Source: Alnus glutinosa
Taxonomy: Eukaryota > Streptophyta > Magnoliopsida > Fagales > Betulaceae
NCBI RefSeq assembly: GCF_958979055.1
Contig: NC_084894.1
Location: forward strand, 2,795,001 to 2,859,000
Reading direction: 5' to 3'
Length of the DNA: 64,000 bases
Each line of letters opens with the position of its first letter. The stretch's first letter is position 1. The translations under genes and the position numbers were made by a program. The notes under the pieces are model-generated. The model saw nothing but the letters and a program-made list of their open reading frames with translations. It was not told the DNA's origin and did not search any database. Below, in pieces: positions 11,111 through 22,852 of the stretch.

Positions 11111-11660
11111 ACCAGAAGAAGCATGATAAATTGGTACCTTCTTTTTGGGCCAAATTAAAGAATGGAAGGCAAATTTGCAGAAGAAGCAAGAGAAAGATGA
11201 TGCACATAAGTTTGACCAAATTGCAAGTATATATAACGAAGAACTGTTTTGGTTAGAGATGAGACGTTACCTCTTTCGTTTTTGCTAGTGGGATTGGTTG
11301 GAGCAATTCGATTTGGGTTTTCCGGAGTCTTCTTGTTGAAAATTAGTATGAATCATAGAAAGGTCGTATGCAATTTATTTATTCTGACAACCACAAACCA
11401 CGGACTCTTTTGTTGTAATTCTGGCAAACCAACGGCCAAGTTTTCAAGTCAAAGCATTCTTCTTTTATTCACTGATTTGTGGTCTTAATTGGTGCAGCGT
11501 TTACCAAACGAGGTCTTAATTGGTGCAGGCTGCAGCAAGGTTTCGCCAGCTGTGCATGGGATTGACTTTTTGGCCTCCACGACGGAAAAGGTTTGATTAG
11601 TGCAATCTACGTCACGCTGCCACGCCTCCCTTCACTTTTCTTGCGGAGATAAAACAGCCG
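11111..11660 (-). promoter_or_regulatory. Promoter/5' flank of RLP gene, TATA at 11228-11235
   Basis: On the minus strand a TATATATA box lies about 118 bp upstream of the ATG. The block from the ATG to about 11440 is conserved upstream of the copies at 22692 and 34735. It also survives at 30725-31015, where no gene remains. Conservation of TATA, GAGATGAGATGTTAC and AATTAGTATGAATCATAG between copies marks it as the duplicated promoter unit. Confidence 0.65.
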
Positions 11661-12185
11661 GCACGCACCACTTCCTTTTAGCAATTTTTTATCATGTTTA
11701 TACATGAGAACAAAAATATTTGACTTTTTTGTTTTCTTTTCAAAAATTAATTTAACTTTTAAAATTATCATTAAATTTGTAATAAATTTAATGATTTATT
11801 ACATCCTGAACTCTCGATCGAATTCACACCCTGAACTGGATTTAGTCGAATGGAAAGTCCACCTACCAGCTGCAAGTTACCATTGCATGCACAAAATCTC
11901 TCCTCTGATCGATGGCAAGTTTTTAACAATTAGAATATTGAGATGATAATCATGGCTACATTTCGTAAACTTTCCTACAAGGCCAGAATCTGTAATTAAT
12001 TGCAAAGATGCACTGAAAATTATTTATACATGAGAATACCTCACACCATTTTTAAACTGAGGAAAAATCATTTTCGGCAATTGTTTGTCTTAAACACCAT
12101 TGATAGGGTTTCTCAAACCTTTTGATAAATTACTCGTCCACTTGGATCTAGCTATTTCGTAAATGCAACTCCCACCAAATCTATT
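11661..12185. other. Intergenic, nothing recognised
   Basis: AT-rich sequence with no coding frame or RNA gene that I can support. It ends at the target duplication of the MULE beginning at 12195. Confidence 0.5.
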
Positions 12186-12194
12186 TTAATCTTA

Positions 12195-12579
12195 GGGTTA
12201 AATACCTTTAAGGTCCCTGAGTTTTGACAACTTTATTTTTTAATCCCTGAGTTTCAATTCGCATCACAGATGATACATTAATTTTGGGAAATCACCAAAT
12301 TAGTACCCCGGTTAACTTCTCCGTCCAAAAATTAACGGTCCGCCACGTGTCAACCTCAGAAGTTGACACGTGGCACTATATAAAAAAATAAAAAATAAAA
12401 AATCTTTAAAAATTAATTAAAAAATTTTAAAAAAATTTGAAAAAACTAAAAAAAAAAGGGGTTGGCTCCTTGGCCACCATGGGGGTGGCCGGCCACCCCC
12501 ATTTTGGCCAGGGAGGTGGCCGGCCGGTCTGGGGTGGCCGAACCACCACATGGTGGTGGTTCGGCCATCCCCTGGACAG

Positions 12580-12622
<43 letters not shown>

Positions 12623-13288
12623 GGTTTAGTGTTTTGCCCTTGGGGGTGGCCGACCCACCCCCGTGCCCCTTGGGGGTGGTTCGGCCACCCCAAGGGCAAA
12701 ACGGAAAATTTTTTTTTAGGGTTTATTTTTCCCGTTTTGCCCTTGGGGTGGCCGAACCACCCCCAAGGGCCACGGGGGTGGTTCGGCCACCCCCAGACCG
12801 GCCGATCTGGAGGTGGCCGAACCACCCCCGTGCCCCTTGGGGGTGGTTCGGCCACCCCCAAGGGCAAAACCCTAAACCCAATTTTTTTTTTTTTTTCTGT
12901 CCAGGGGGTGGCCGAACCACCACATGGGGGTGGTTCGGCCACCCCAGACAGGGCGGCCACCTCCCTGGCCAAAATGGGGGTGGCCGGCCACCCCCATGGT
13001 GGCCTAAGCCACCCCCTTTTTTTTTTTAGTTTTTTCAATTTTTTTTTTAAATTTTTTAATTAATTTTTAAAGATTTTTTATTTTTTATTTTTTATTTTTT
13101 TATATAGTGCCACGTGTCAACTTCTGAGGTTGACACGTGGCGGACCGTTAATTTTTGGACGGAGAAGTTAACCGGGGTACCAATTTGGTCATTTCCCAAA
13201 ATTAATGTATCATCTGTGATGCGAATTGAAACTCAGGGACTAAAAAATAAAGTTGTCAAAACTCATGGACCTTAAAGGTATTTAACCC
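12195..13288. mobile_element. Non-autonomous Mutator-like element B, 9-bp TSD
   Basis: Both ends start GGGTTAAATACCTTTAAGG when read inward, and the inverted repeats extend for more than 200 bp. The flanking duplication TTAATCTTA (12186-12194 and 13289-13297) is perfect. Each arm holds a palindrome with two CACGTG cores (12342-12374 and 13109-13141). The interior is built of GGGGTGGCC / GGCCACCCC units and poly-A/T runs. The several overlapping 150-200-codon frames in it encode only low-complexity Gly-Trp-Pro peptides and are not genes. Confidence 0.92.
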
Positions 13289-13297
13289 TTAATCTTA

Positions 13298-15150
13298 TTC
13301 AAATACTTAATGTTCTTCAATCTAGGCCAAAAGTGGTAAAAGAAGAGAATAATATATAAGGAGAAGAAAAAGAAAACAAATCATACTTGAAATTTAAGTT
13401 TTCTGTTTCACTTAATGGGGGTTCATCTTTAAGTAATGATCTCATTTAAATGAGTGATGGTTTGCTTATATTTAAGCATTCCTTTGCTAAAAAAATGCGT
13501 TGCTTCATTTACTTTAAGCACGATTCCACTCTTTTTTATTGCTTGCTCAAATTTTTATATTTTTCCCATAGGTCGACTTTTTAATGGCAAAGTAACAAGC
13601 TTGTCGTATGATTGAATGATGTAACCTTGTGAACTAATTTTTTTTTTTTTTTTTTTTTATAAAAAAAAAAATTCCTTAAATACACCTCTACTAGATTGGC
13701 GTCTTCATTATTATTATTGTTGTTGTTGTTGTGGTACCCCCAATCAAATTAATAACGTGTAATTAACCTGAGATGTTTTCATATAATTATCATAATATAT
13801 GCAGCAAAATTATACTAGTAATTTGTTCTTATCTCTTAATTTACAATAATTAAATAAATAAACATATAAGCTATTACTAGTAATTTGTAATCCGGCCAGG
13901 GAAAACCTTTCGCCTTCTCTCTCAATACTACCACGTACCTAATAATTTGTAAAACATGGTTGTTTTAGAATTGAAAATTATGTAAATCCATGACTTAGTA
14001 AGTAAATTTTCAACGAAACTTAGCCCATGCAACAAATCCAATTTAAGTCGATAATAAAAGTCAAACGGATAATTGTGCGTAGAAAACAGTATAAGTTGGC
14101 AAAAATAGGATTAAGGTTAAAAGCATGCATTTATAGACAAGTTATGTTTAAAAGAAGTATCACGATAACCTTTTTTAGTTAAGAACATTGTGTTGAACAG
14201 CTAGTTTCAGGTATTGTACTTAGGAAATCATGCAGGAGTTAAAGACAGAACATCATGCTGATGAAGTGTGCAATATAAAATCAATATATGTATCACTGTC
14301 AAAATTATCCTCAATATGGCCTATTTGTACCCTTATCTCCTTCATTGTAGGGTATACGTGTCCCATAATACATATGGTACAATCATTGTGCCCCGGTATT
14401 GTACATAGCCAACTATTCCCCAGTTTCTCGATTAGGTCGATATCCTGGGTAGCACACAACTAGTGATGCCACAATGGTGAACCCACCTGTGAGTGGTTGC
14501 ACTAGTCACAATAGCCGTCTAATTTATGGTAAATCTCAGTCATCTTACAATTGGATCATAAGATCAAGTTCATATAAACTAGCATGCACATGCCGAAGAT
14601 TCTTCACCCCATTTTTCCCATGGAGGCATGCCATAAAATTATTAATAATTTCGATTTTGAGAACATTTCGTTCATGAATAAAATATAGTGAATATAATTG
14701 TAATTTAAATAAAAAATTTCTCAAAATGTTAGGGTTCACGACATATGTTAAAGATATGTCATGTACGTTAAAAATGCACATTTTATAGCGATGAAGATAA
14801 ACATGCTCCAGAGTTAAATGTTTAGGCGTTCTTAAGGGCGATTACTTACCTTGCCTACAAAATTCAAGTTTGGTCTCCTTGAAAAGTCTAGCTCTTTATT
14901 CTATTATTAGTCACTTTCCTAAGTCAATGAATCCTAATTATCATTTAAAACAATTTTTGAGCTTTTTCTCCGCCCAAGCTTCGAACTTTTTACCACCTAC
15001 TCATCTCTTATGAGTCCTAGGGTCTTAAAGCCACCTACCTTATGAGCCTTGGGTATATAGGGGTCTTAAAAATTCTAACTTTATTACTTTACCTCAAAAC
15101 TCTTAAAGTTGTTTGGTCACTTTCATAGCCATTTCCATTCTTAAATAACA
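13298..15150. other. Intergenic, nothing recognised
   Basis: AT-rich DNA with a T-run at about 13640-13658 and a GTT microsatellite near 13718-13730. Short frames at 14230-14463 and 14545-14781 lack any recognisable motif. No RNA gene was seen. Confidence 0.5.
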
Positions 15151-15271
15151 ATGATCAGGGACGGGGGGAGGGGGGAGGGGGGAGCTGGCAGGGGCCATGC
15201 CCCCTCACAATTTTCTAAAAAAAAAAAAAAATTATTAGGTAGAAATTTTTTTTTTTCTAAAAAATTAAAAA

Positions 15272-16320
15272 GGGAAATGTACACATAACCCTCTCAAACT
15301 ACCATTCAATTATCAATGTACCCCCTAAACTACCAATTGTGTCAAACTCCCCCCTTAAACTACCAGAAAATGTCAATGTCCCTCCTAAGACTAACAAAAA
15401 GACAAAATGACCCTAATTTTTTTTTGAATAAGGCAAAAATGTCCTCATAAATACAAAAAAAATTAAAACTAAAACTAAAAAAATTAAATTAAATAATAAA
15501 AAAATAATTAAATAAAATTAAATAAAAAACGAAAAAAAAAATTAAAAAAAGAACTAATTTTTTAATTTTTTTTTTTAAAAAAAGTAAACAAAAAATAACT
15601 GAATTTTTTTTTTTTTAAAAAAAAAAACAAATGAAAAAAATAAAAGAGAAAAACCAGTTTTTATTAAATTAAAAAACGAAAAATAACAAATTTTTTTAAA
15701 GAAAAAAAAACGAAGAAACAAAAAATAACTGAAATTTATTTATTTTTTTAAAAAAAAAACAAATGAAAAAAAAAACCAGTTTTTATTAAATTAAAAAACG
15801 AAAAAGAACATTTTTTTTAAAGAAAAAAAAAACGAAAAAACAAAAAATAACTGAAATTTATTTATTTATTTTTTAATAAATAAAACAAATGAAAAGAAAA
15901 CCAGTTTTTATTTAATTAAAAGGGATAAATACCCTATTGGTACCTGAGTTTTACGTGTTTTTAAATTTAGTACCTCAGTTTTGTTTGGTATCATAGGTGG
16001 TACCTGAATTAAGGGTAAAAACCCATTTGGTACCTCTGTTAGATTTTCTGTCCAAATTTAAACGCCTCGCCACGTGTCAACCGCTGAGGTTGACACGTGG
16101 CACTACATAAAAAAAAATTAAAAATTAAAAATTAAAATATTTAGAAAATGATTAAAAATAATAAAATTAAAAAAAAAATTAAAAAAAGAAAAAAAAAAAA
16201 AGAGGGGTGGCTGAGCCACCCCCTTGGCCACCATGGGGGTGGCCGGCCACCCCATTTTGGCCAAGGAGGTGGCCCAGCCACCCCCTTGGCCGGTCTGGCC
16301 GGTCTGGGGTGGCACAGTTG

Positions 16321-16356
<36 letters not shown>

Positions 16357-17378
16357 AGGGTTTTGGCCCTAGGGGGTGGTTCGGCCACCCCCAAGGGCCA
16401 ACCCTCAATTTTTTTTTGAAGGGTTTTGGCCCTAGGGGGTGGCCGAACCACCCCCTAGGGCCACGGGGGTGGCTCGGCCACCCCCAGTCCGGCCGGTCTG
16501 GGGGTGGCCGAACCACCCCCGTGGCCCTAGGGGGTGGTTCGGCCACCCCCAAGGGCAAACCCTCAATTTTTTTTTTGAAGGGTTTTGGCCCTAGGGGGTG
16601 GCCGAACCACCCCCTAGGGCCAAAACCCTTCAAATTTTTTTTATTTTTTATTTTTTTTTTTTTCAACTGTGGGGTGGCCGAACCACCTCCTATGGGGTGG
16701 TTCGGCCACCCCAGACCGGTCAGACCCCTTGGCCACCCCCATTTTGGCCAAGGAGGTGGCCCAGCCACCCCTCTTCTTTTTTCTTTTTTTAATTTTCTTT
16801 TTTAAAATTTTATTATTTTTAATCATTTTCTAAAGATTTTAATTTTTAATTTTTAATTTTTTTTTATGTAGTGCCACGTGTCAACCTCAGCGGTTGACAC
16901 GTGGCGAGGCGTTAAAATTTGGACGGAAAATCTAACAGAGGTACCAAATGGGTTTTTACCCTTAATTCAGGTACCACCTATGATACTAAACAAAACTGAG
17001 GTACTAAATTTAAAAACACATAAAACTCAGGTACCAATGGGGTATTTATCCCTAATTAAAAAAACGAAAAAGAACAATTTTTTTTTTAAAAAAAAAAAAA
17101 GGAAAAAAAAAATGAAAATTATTATTTAAAAATAAAAATAAAAAACAGTTTTAATTTTTATTTTTATTTTTTTGGAATAATTTTTTGTTATTTTATATTT
17201 TTTGAATAATTTTTTTTAATTTTTATTTTATTTTAATAATTTTATGAAGGGCATTTTTGTCATTAGGGAGACATTGACATTTTCTAGTAGTTTAAGGGGG
17301 GAGATTGACACAATTGGTAGTTTGGGGGGTACATTGACAATGATGTGGTAGTTTGAAGGGGTTATGTGTACTTTTCCC
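15272..17378. mobile_element. Mutator-like element D, 9-bp TSD, interrupted by element C
   Basis: Ends read GGGAAATGTACACATAACCC and, inverted, GGGAAAAGTACACATAACCCC. The flanking duplication AATTAAAAA (15263-15271 and 17379-17387) is perfect. Subterminal text includes TCAATGTACCCCCTAAACTACC and its inverse. The interior is long poly-A/T-rich sequence. Element C sits inside at 15922-17052; without it D is close to 0.97 kb and very similar to the neighbouring copy at 17408-18356. Confidence 0.9.
15922..17052. mobile_element. Mutator-like element C nested in D, 9-bp TSD
   Basis: Termini GGGATAAATACC pair for about 200 bp. The duplication TAATTAAAA (15913-15921 and 17053-17061) is perfect. As in element B, each arm has a CACGTG-containing palindrome (16069-16101 and 16873-16905) and the core is GGGGTGGCC/GGCCACCCC units. 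The uninterrupted neighbour copy D' preserves the empty site (TTTAATTAAAAAAAAAAACG near 18025-18045). This proves the insertion. Confidence 0.93.
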
Positions 17379-17407
17379 AATTAAAAAATATAAGGTAAAA
17401 ATAAAAA

Positions 17408-18356
17408 GGGAAAAGTACACATAACCCCCTCGAACTACCATTCAATTGTCAATGTACCCTCTAAACTACCAATTGTGTCAAACTCCCCCCTTAAACTATC
17501 AGAAAATGTCAATGTCCCTCCTAAGACTAACAAAAAGACAAAAATGACCCTAATTTTTTTTGAATAAGGCAAAAATGTCCTCATAAATACAAAAAAAAAT
17601 TAAAACTAAAACTAAAAAAATTAAATAAAAAAATAATTAAATAATTAAATAAAAAACGAAAAAAAAAATATTTAAAAAAAAGAACAAATTTTTTAATTTT
17701 TTTTTTTTAAAAAAGTAAACAAAAAATAACTGAATTTTTTTTTTTTTAAAAAAAAAAAACAAATGAAAAAAATAAAAAAGAAAAACCAGTTTTTATTAAA
17801 TTAAAAAACGAAAAATAACAAATTTTTTTAAAGAAAAAAAACGAAGAAACAAAAAATAACTGAAATTTATTTTTTTAAAAAAAAAAAAAACCAGTTTTTA
17901 TTAAATTAAAAAACGAAAAAGAACATTTTTTTTAAAGAAAAAAAAAACGAAAAAACAAAAAATAACTGAAATTTATTTATTTATTTTTTAAAAAATAAAA
18001 CAAATGAAAAGAAAGCCAGTTTTTATTTAATTAAAAAAAAAAACGAAAAAGAACAATTTTTTTTTAAAAAAAAAAAAAAGGAAAAAAAAACTGAAAATTA
18101 TTATTTAAAAATAAAAATAAAAAAAAGTTTTAATTTTTAATTTTTTTTTTTGGAATAATTTTTTGTTATTTTATATTTTTTGAATAATTTTTTTAAATTT
18201 TTATTTTATTTTAATAATTTTATGAAGGGCATTTTTGTCATTAGGGGGACATTGACATTTTCTAGTAGTTTAAGGGGGGAGATTGACACAATTGGTAGTT
18301 TGGGGGGTACATTGACAATGATGTGGTAGTTTGAAGGGGTTATGTGTACTTTTTCC
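17408..18356. mobile_element. Mutator-like element D', 9-bp TSD
   Basis: This is a second copy of family D, 949 bp, 29 bp from the first. Its own duplication, AAATAAAAA (17399-17407 and 18357-18365), differs from that of D. The two are therefore best read as separate insertions into the same AT-rich spot, not as a tandem duplication. The right terminus has lost one C (TTTTCC instead of TTTTCCC). Confidence 0.85.
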
Positions 18357-18448
18357 AAATAAAAATTTAGCTTATTTGGCCCATACCAAAAAAAAAATTT
18401 TGGCCATTGGCCCTTGTCTATAAAAACTTCTAACTCCGTCCTTATTTG

Positions 18449-20140
18449 GAAGCACGTTTAACTTTCCAACAAGAAAGTTCTTTTCCATAAAACTTTCCAT
18501 ATATGATATATCTCGTCGTTGGTATGCTTTGGATTTTTTGTAATTTTTATTTTATTTTTTAAGTTAGATAAACAAATTGAGAGTTTTAATAATTAGGAAA
18601 TTAATTGTAAAAATGATGAAAATATAAAAAATTAGTAATTTATTTGTTTCAACGTAAAATGTTTTTCGACATAAAATATTTTTAAAAAAATTATTTTTTT
18701 AAAAAAATTATTTTTCTAAAAATATTTTCGACATTTAGTTCTTACGATAAAATCATCAACGGTAATTTGACAAAATTTTGTCAATGAACCAAGAAATCCT
18801 GACACAGATGGTTAGATTTCGACTAATTTGACTGAAATCTTTTTCTGCTCTTTCTTCGTGTGAATAAAGTTAAGTCGCCATGAAGTGACGGCCACTAATG
18901 AGTCTTCTTGTAACTCCAAAAATAATTTTGTTACTTTTTCTTCTCACAAAGCAAACACGTGAAGTTTGCGTAAATGCATGCTTAAAGCTTATCTTCAGTG
19001 CATTGGTGATTACACTCGGATAAAGCTTCCATAACCTTATTGCCATGAACCTTCCTTCTGATTATTATTTATTTAATAATAAATAAAGATAGAATCCTAG
19101 CTAGATTGCTCTCGATCGCTGTGACTAGTGAGGAACTCTGACATGTTTGGCGAGTGAGTCAATTGAACAAAATAGTGTGCAAATAATTTTTGAGCTAGTA
19201 ATAAGTGATAGATGTGATATAAAGTAAAAGGAATATATATAGAAAGTGAAAAGGTTACGCATTGTAGTGAATTTTTTTATTTGAATAATAATAAAAAAAT
19301 TATTGATGTGATATAAAAGGTGGAAAAATAAAATAAAATATTTCAGTGTTGAATTTTTTAAAAAATTGTGAAAATAAAGTTGAAAATTTTTGTATTGCTT
19401 GTCAAATAAGACAAGATGTTCGTGATGCTCAAAACATAGTCATTTAGGAAATAGAGTAGTGTAGTATTTCCAAGTCAATTGCTTTAGTGGAAACCATCAT
19501 TATTCCTTGCTTCACTCTCATAGTAGAAAATTATAAGATATTTGAATATTTTCATAGTGAGATTTTAATCCCACTGTTCTGGAACTGTTGTGTTTATTCA
19601 TCCAAAAAAAAAAAAAAAATGTTTGCAATCGCGAATACCTAAATATGCGATCGTCATATTAGGTCTAAAAAATGCACATTTATGACATGACAATGAGATT
19701 CCGTCCATTTTAACGAGTTGGGTGGATTGAAGAGCTTGTTTAACCAACAATTGGTAGTTTAAGGAGCCTCGGAGCCTGTGTGTCACCGTTGGTACGTGGT
19801 AGCTTAGAGAATGTGTAAATAGTAGTTAAAGAAGGCTAAGTATACTTTACCCATTTATTTATTTCGATAACTTTAGAAAGCTCAACTAAACTTGAGATGA
19901 GAACGCGTTTGGATTCACCATTTCAGTTTGAATCGTTTCATTATGGTCCAAATGCAAAGGATCATGCATATAGTTTCATCAGGTATAGGTGTAGTAACTC
20001 TCCTCGACCTAATCAATTCTTTACGGTGAATAATCTTGAATTTATCAAACTTTACCCTACATCAAAAATAACAGCAAGCTTTTCAATTCCGAAATTCAAA
20101 ACCCCATAGACAATTGAAGGTGAGGACTAGGGAATCACAT
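18449..20140. other. Intergenic, nothing recognised
   Basis: AT-rich sequence. A minus-strand phrase at 19670-19780 (GACAATGAGATTCCGTCCATTTTAACGAGTTGGG...) recurs in similar form at 32100-32180, so both flanks share an unidentified repeat near RLP copies. No gene or RNA is supported. Confidence 0.45.
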
Positions 20141-20148
20141 TGAACGCA

Positions 20149-20440
20149 ACTTTTTTTTTTTTTTTTTTTGATAAATTAAAGCTTTATAAATAACCCAAAA
20201 AAAGAATACACCCCTAAAGTGAAAACTGGAACACATCCAACTAGAAGCACACCAAACACAAGAAATGCTACAAACTGGCATAACTTACAACAGAACACAA
20301 AATGCAGCAGAACCTATTGCTGCACCAAACAACTACAACAAAACAGCATAACAACAACACTTACATACAAACAACAACTACTAAAACCAAAACAGCCGCT
20401 AAAAAAACAACATAGTATCAAGAATACAACAAGCTTTCCC
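20149..20440 (-). mobile_element. Retroposed sequence with poly(A) (LINE 3' end or processed transcript)
   Basis: On the minus strand the segment reads as unique sequence ending in GGGTTATTTATAAAGC..., followed by a run of about 20 A (forward T-run 20151-20169). It interrupts the 3' flank that is continuous in the RLP copies at 8903 and 32513, which supports insertion. I see no coding motif and no clean target duplication, so the source is unknown. Confidence 0.45.
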
Positions 20441-20514
20441 TTAAATTGCTCAAATTAAAACTTGAGAAACCAAAATTGATGACTAACCGTAAAGCAACCA
20501 ATTGAAAACAGACT

Positions 20515-22692
20515 CTAAAGCAACTAATATGCAATTTTAAAGAATAGGATTATACACCTATCTTTTACGTGGTCCATGAATCGGAAATATGCAACTCTCC
20601 ACTTATAACTAATGACCAATGGACCACAAACTCCCCAACAACCTATAATGAAGCCAAGAACCACAGTAATGTGAAACCATGGGATTCTATGCCCGTTGTA
20701 GTCGTCATGAAAGTCTTTGTTGTTGCTAACAATATGGGCACACTCATGTGGAAGTGGGGGGCCACAGAGTCCAGGGTTGCCCTCATATGCAGAGACATCA
20801 AAGCTCTGAAGTTGAGTGCCTTATGGTATTGGTCCATGCAAATTGTTGTTTGCAACACTAAAATGAGACAAGAAGTTAAGACTACTTAGTGATGCCGGAA
20901 TTTTTCCGAACAACTGATTCGTAGAGAGGTCTAATCCTTCCAAGTTTGTGACCTGAGACAGTTGGTCTGGAATGTTGCCTGAGAAGTTGTTATGACTCAA
21001 ATTCAGATAATGAAGCATCTTCGAACGACTAATCTCAACGGGGATGTTGCCACTAAGACTGTTGTATCCAAGTAATAATATTGCTGGTCGCAGGTTTGAG
21101 AAAAAATTGTATTGGATAGTACTTGCTATTGTGACAAAAATTGGTAAATCCAAATAATTATTGTTATCTAGAGCCTTTGGTGACATTAATGCTGGCAATG
21201 AACAAAGTTGTTTCAGGAATTCACCTGAAATAAGGTTATCAGATAGGTCTAATTGGAAGAGCCTTAGAAGAGTTGACAACCAACTGGGAATTGAACCCGT
21301 GAAACGATTTGAATATAGGTTCAAGACTTCTACCTTCTTGAGCTTAGATAACCATATAGCCAATTGACCTGTGAGTTGGGATTCACTAAGGCTCAAAACT
21401 TGAAGATTTTCAAATCCATCAGAACCAACTATAGTGCCATCAACTGGTATTGCCTCATGTAGAAAATTTCTTCCAAGGAGGACTATTGTGAGTGTCTTGC
21501 AACGAGTCAGAATCTTGATTGCGTTTGTGATATTGGTTAGCCTGTTGTAAGCAAGGTAAATGAAAGATAAGAATTTCAATTGAAGCACCTCGGGTTGGAC
21601 TTGTCCCTCTAGTTGGTTTCGGGCTAATCGGACCGCAATCAGGGACTTGCATGAGTAGAGGCTTACTGGCAAGTTACCTAAGAAGTTATTGGCCCTAAGG
21701 TCAATTACAGTAAGTTGATGAAGACCAGAGAAATTAAAGAAAGACACATCTCCCTCAAAGAGATTGATCCGTAAAATCAGTTGTATGAGATTTGTGCAAT
21801 TCATCAAAGATGGGGCAGAGAACCTGTTAAGGAGTTTGAATGAGGGATTAGGAACTTCAATTTGGAAAGCTTTCCAATATTCTCAGGGAGCTTGCCACTC
21901 AATTTATTGACATATAATTCAAGGTTAGTGAGTTTGACAAGGTTCACAATGTCACTGCTAATGGGTCCTGAAAGATCATTAGAAGGTAATGAGATTTCTT
22001 CTAACCTCGTCGCATTGTATATATCGCGAGGAAGCGGACCGGAGAGAGAATTAAAACCTGCCCGAAAAATCTTTAGTTTGGAACATGCCCCTAGTCCACT
22101 AGGAATAAGGCCACTATGAAGATTATGGGAGAAATCGAGGAGCTTAACAATGGTAGAATTGACGCAAGGAAATGAAGGAATAGCGCCCATGAAACTATTG
22201 TTGCTGACATTGAGTTTGATTAACCTCCATGCTCTTTGAAGGGATGAAGACTGGATTGTCTCGCTGAAGTGATTGCTAGATACGTCAACAATTTGAATGG
22301 AGGCAGGCCAGCCAGATATATCTCCAAATAGACCGTTGTAGCTCAAATCAATGACCTTGAGTTGATTCAAGGACGAAAACAATCCCTTAGGGAGAGGCCC
22401 TAAAAGTGAGTTGTGAGAGAGATTGAGGTGGGAAAGTTGTGTGAGGTTTCCAAGAGAGGGAGATATACTCCCGGTGAGGCCTATAGAAGGTAACCAAATA
22501 TAGGTGACTTGACGTTTATGATCACAAGAAATGCCTTCCCACTGGCAACAATCAGTTGGAGGCTAAGGACGAGAGAGAGTTGCGGTCTATTTGGGTGCAA
22601 GCATGATTCGTGGAGAAAATACCAAAGAGAGACAAGGTAAAGAGGAGATGAGGAGGCATCAAGTCGGGCATGGTTCTTGTTTGATAACTCAT
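20515..22692 (-). pseudogene. RLP pseudogene (copy 2), several lesions
   Basis: Colinear with the intact RLPs from the ATG (22690-22692) to the stop position (20515-20517). Four disabling changes are visible. First, a 35-bp deletion near 22556 removes part of the N-terminal cap and creates an immediate TGA. Second, one G is lost in GATGGGGCAGAG near 21810, shifting the frame. Third, a TAA at 20821-20823 replaces the Ser after GPIP. Fourth, a TAG at 20523-20525 replaces the Trp three codons before the normal stop. Two long open blocks remain (22382-21804, 192 codons, and 21807-20821, 328 codons). The repeats, island and NPGLCGPPLP cap are otherwise well preserved, so inactivation looks recent. 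Its promoter is also split by an insertion. Confidence 0.9.
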
Positions 22693-22852
22693 ACTAGAAG
22701 AAGCATGATAAATTGGTACCTATTTTTTGGGCCAACTTAAAGAATGGAAGGCAAATTTGCAGAAGAAGCAAGAGAAAAATGATGCACATAAGTTTGCCAA
22801 AATTGCAAGTATATATAACGAAGAACTATTTTGGTTAGAGATGAGATGTTAC
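22693..22852 (-). promoter_or_regulatory. Proximal promoter of RLP pseudogene, TATA at 22810-22817
   Basis: Homologous to the promoter of the RLP at 8903-11110. The conserved block runs to GAGATGAGATGTTAC and then stops at the TIR element starting at 22853. It resumes after that element at 24241 (CTCTTTCGTTTTTGCTAGTGG). Confidence 0.6.

Larger units (their letters stand above)
15157..18448. mobile_element. hAT-like remnant that received three MULE insertions
   Basis: The left end CAGGGACGG, with a GGCAGGGGCCATGCCCCC phrase, is mirrored on the right by CTAACTCCGTCCTTA preceded by GGCCCTTGTC. This resembles hAT-type CAGGGACGGAG termini. Once the three elements inside are removed, only about 200 bp of this element is left. 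I could not find a convincing 8-bp target duplication, so the superfamily call is tentative. Confidence 0.4.

Noticed and set aside
12427..13063. Overlapping open frames of 150-208 codons on both strands
   Set aside because: They lie in the GGTGGCC palindromic core of a MULE and encode low-complexity Gly-Trp-Pro/His-Pro peptides in every frame.
16118..16805. Open frames up to 216 codons
   Set aside because: Same artefact in the core of MULE C, with poly-Phe and poly-Lys runs from T and A tracts.
15157..18448. 8-bp target duplication for the outer hAT-like remnant
   Set aside because: ACAATGAT on the left and TTATTTGG on the right do not match; the call stays tentative.
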